Source: CAYQAJ01 sp964415245 | GTDB lineage: Bacteria; Planctomycetota; Planctomycetia; Pirellulales; Pirellulaceae | Assembly: GCA_964415245.1 (NCBI GenBank) | Contig: CAYQAJ010000293.1 | Span: 1-6,492, forward strand | DNA length: 6,492 nucleotides | Direction: 5' to 3' | In this document: in pieces, positions 5,996-6,492 of the stretch | Layout: each line of letters begins with the position of its first letter | How positions within the stretch are numbered: the first letter of the stretch is position 1 | Notes under the pieces: generated by a model | Seen by the model: only the letters and a program-made list of their open reading frames with translations | The model's database searches: none | Told to the model about the DNA's origin: nothing | Program-made: the position numbers and the translations under genes

Positions 5996-6334
5996 CTACA
6001 ATGCATCTTCGCCCGTTTCGCCGGTGCGAATGCGGATCGTGTCCGCGAGCTCGGTGACGAAGATCTTGCCGTCGCCGATCTGGCCGGTCTGGGCGGTGCG
6101 GAGGATGATGTCGAGCACCGTCTGCAGGTTGGCATCGGAGCAGACGACTTCCACCTTAACCTTGGGCACGAAGTCGACGGCATACTCGGTGCCGCGATAC
6201 ATTTCGGTGTGTCCCTTCTGGCGACCGAATCCGCGCACCTCGGTGATCGTCATGCCGTGTATGCCCTGCTCGGTGAGGGCATTCTTGACCTCTTCCAGCT
6301 TGAAGTGGCGGACAATGGCCTCAACCTTCTTCAT
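5996..6334 (-). CDS. glnB: Nitrogen regulatory protein PII (GlnB/GlnK family)
   Basis: PII is a small cytoplasmic trimer that binds ATP/ADP and 2-oxoglutarate and controls nitrogen-assimilation targets such as glutamine synthetase adenylylation, NtrB or AmtB. The 112-residue length is exactly that of E. coli GlnB. The N terminus MKKVEAIVR is canonical. The T-loop RGFGRQKGHTEMYRGTEY (34-51) ends in the uridylylation-site tyrosine, Tyr51, in a YRGTEY variant of the Y-[KR]-G-[AS]-[AE]-Y signature. Gln39, the B-loop TGQIGDGKIFV (83-93) with Lys90, and the C-terminal RIRTGE (101-106) are all present. ATG 6334 has a strong AGGAG (6342-6346) seven bases upstream. glnD follows on the same strand, so its cognate modifying enzyme is next door. 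GlnB and GlnK cannot be told apart by sequence alone; no amtB is visible in the window. The TAG stop falls inside an 11-bp inverted-repeat arm. Confidence 0.97.
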   Translation of the reverse strand: MKKVEAIVRHFKLEEVKNALTEQGIHGMTITEVRGFGRQKGHTEMYRGTEYAVDFVPKVKVEVVCSDANLQTVLDIILRTAQTGQIGDGKIFVTELADTIRIRTGETGEDAL

Positions 6335-6341
6335 TCTTGTG

Positions 6342-6346
6342 CTCCT
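6342..6346 (-). promoter_or_regulatory. Strong ribosome binding site of the PII gene
   Basis: AGGAG with a 7-base spacer to ATG 6332-6334 is the best Shine-Dalgarno match in the window. It contrasts with the weak sites before rpsO and glnD, so PII may be translated more efficiently than its modifying enzyme. Confidence 0.65.
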
Positions 6347-6395
6347 GCGCCCGCGGCGCGGTGGATAACCAACTGCCTATCCGAAAACCGTCGGG

Positions 6396-6424
6396 GACTG
6401 ACTCACTTTGCCGAGTCCGCAGTC
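6396..6424 (-). promoter_or_regulatory. Bulged hairpin upstream of the PII gene
   Basis: Plus-strand GACTGACTC (6396-6404) pairs over 9 bp with GAGTC (6413-6417) and AGTC (6421-6424), leaving a 3-base bulge and an 8-base loop. It lies 62-90 bp before the start codon and could be in the leader or overlap the promoter. A shorter GGATA/TATCC repeat sits at 6363-6382. I found no clear -35/-10 pair and no sigma-54 site in 6335-6492. Confidence 0.3.
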
Positions 6425-6473
6425 AGATGTCAGTTGTTCCGCCCCTGGCGGATCAGTTGGTCGTCCACCCGCC

Positions 6474-6492
6474 GACTGAAAACTGAACACTG
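6474..6492. repeat. 7-bp tandem repeat (NACTGAA) at the right edge
   Basis: GACTGAA (6474-6480), AACTGAA (6481-6487) and CACTG (6488-6492, cut by the window) form a heptamer array with a variable first base; on the other strand it reads TTCAGTN. It may continue past the window. A related 7-bp periodicity, GTCAGAT-GTCAGTT, occurs at 6422-6435. My impression that TTCAGT heptamers are common between planctomycete genes is from memory and unverified. Confidence 0.45.

Larger units (their letters stand above)
5811..6000. repeat. 11-bp perfect inverted repeat bracketing a 190-bp segment
   Basis: TGTAGGGCGCC at 5811-5821 is the exact reverse complement of GGCGCCCTACA at 5990-6000. The right copy overlaps the end of the PII gene and supplies its TAG stop. 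A looser similarity continues inward: CGGAATTCGGC on the left against CGGAATGCTCGGC read from the right. I found no obvious target-site duplication. It could be the ends of a small non-autonomous element, a long-range RNA or DNA pairing, or chance. Confidence 0.5.

Overview
This window is a GC-rich chromosomal stretch in which every supported gene lies on the minus strand. The best guess for the source is a planctomycete, probably near the Pirellulales. That rests on the protein sequences: the PNPase has the TGPPRPGLDYFPLTCDYRERTAAAGKFPGG style seen in that phylum, and an unassigned exported protein also resembles planctomycete hypotheticals. It also fits the long intergenic gaps and the weak or absent Shine-Dalgarno sites at some starts. 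This assignment comes from memory of families, not from a search.

In the direction of transcription (high to low coordinate) the layout is as follows. (1) 6335-6492 is a leader or intergenic stretch with a 7-bp tandem repeat at the window edge and a bulged hairpin. (2) glnB/glnK, a PII signalling protein, lies at 5996-6334. (3) 5676-5995 is a 320-bp gap rich in hairpins. It contains a likely PII terminator and a roughly 190-bp segment bracketed by a perfect 11-bp inverted repeat. (4) glnD, the PII uridylyltransferase / uridylyl-removing enzyme, lies at 3045-5675, with a strong 10-bp stem that includes its stop codon. (5) A small exported protein of unknown function lies at 2270-2899. (6) A 346-bp gap holds a plausible rpsO promoter. 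(7) rpsO, ribosomal protein S15, lies at 1654-1923. (8) A 198-bp leader with two hairpins and an 11-bp direct repeat precedes the next gene. (9) pnp, polynucleotide phosphorylase, starts at GTG 1455 and runs off the left edge at position 1 after 485 codons.

There are two functional pairs. GlnD and PII form the classical nitrogen-sensing couple. GlnD reads glutamine through its C-terminal ACT domains and adds or removes UMP on the PII T-loop tyrosine, and both the enzyme motifs and that tyrosine are present here. rpsO-pnp is a widely conserved neighbourhood linking ribosome assembly with RNA turnover, and in other bacteria both genes are controlled through their mRNA leaders. The exported protein between the pairs has no evident link to either.

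This is mostly a housekeeping region, and I see no mobile-element gene, CRISPR array, tRNA or rRNA. The parts worth a second look are non-coding: the structured segment between the PII gene and glnD, the pnp leader, and the repeat at the right edge. The pentapeptide tail of the exported protein is also of interest.
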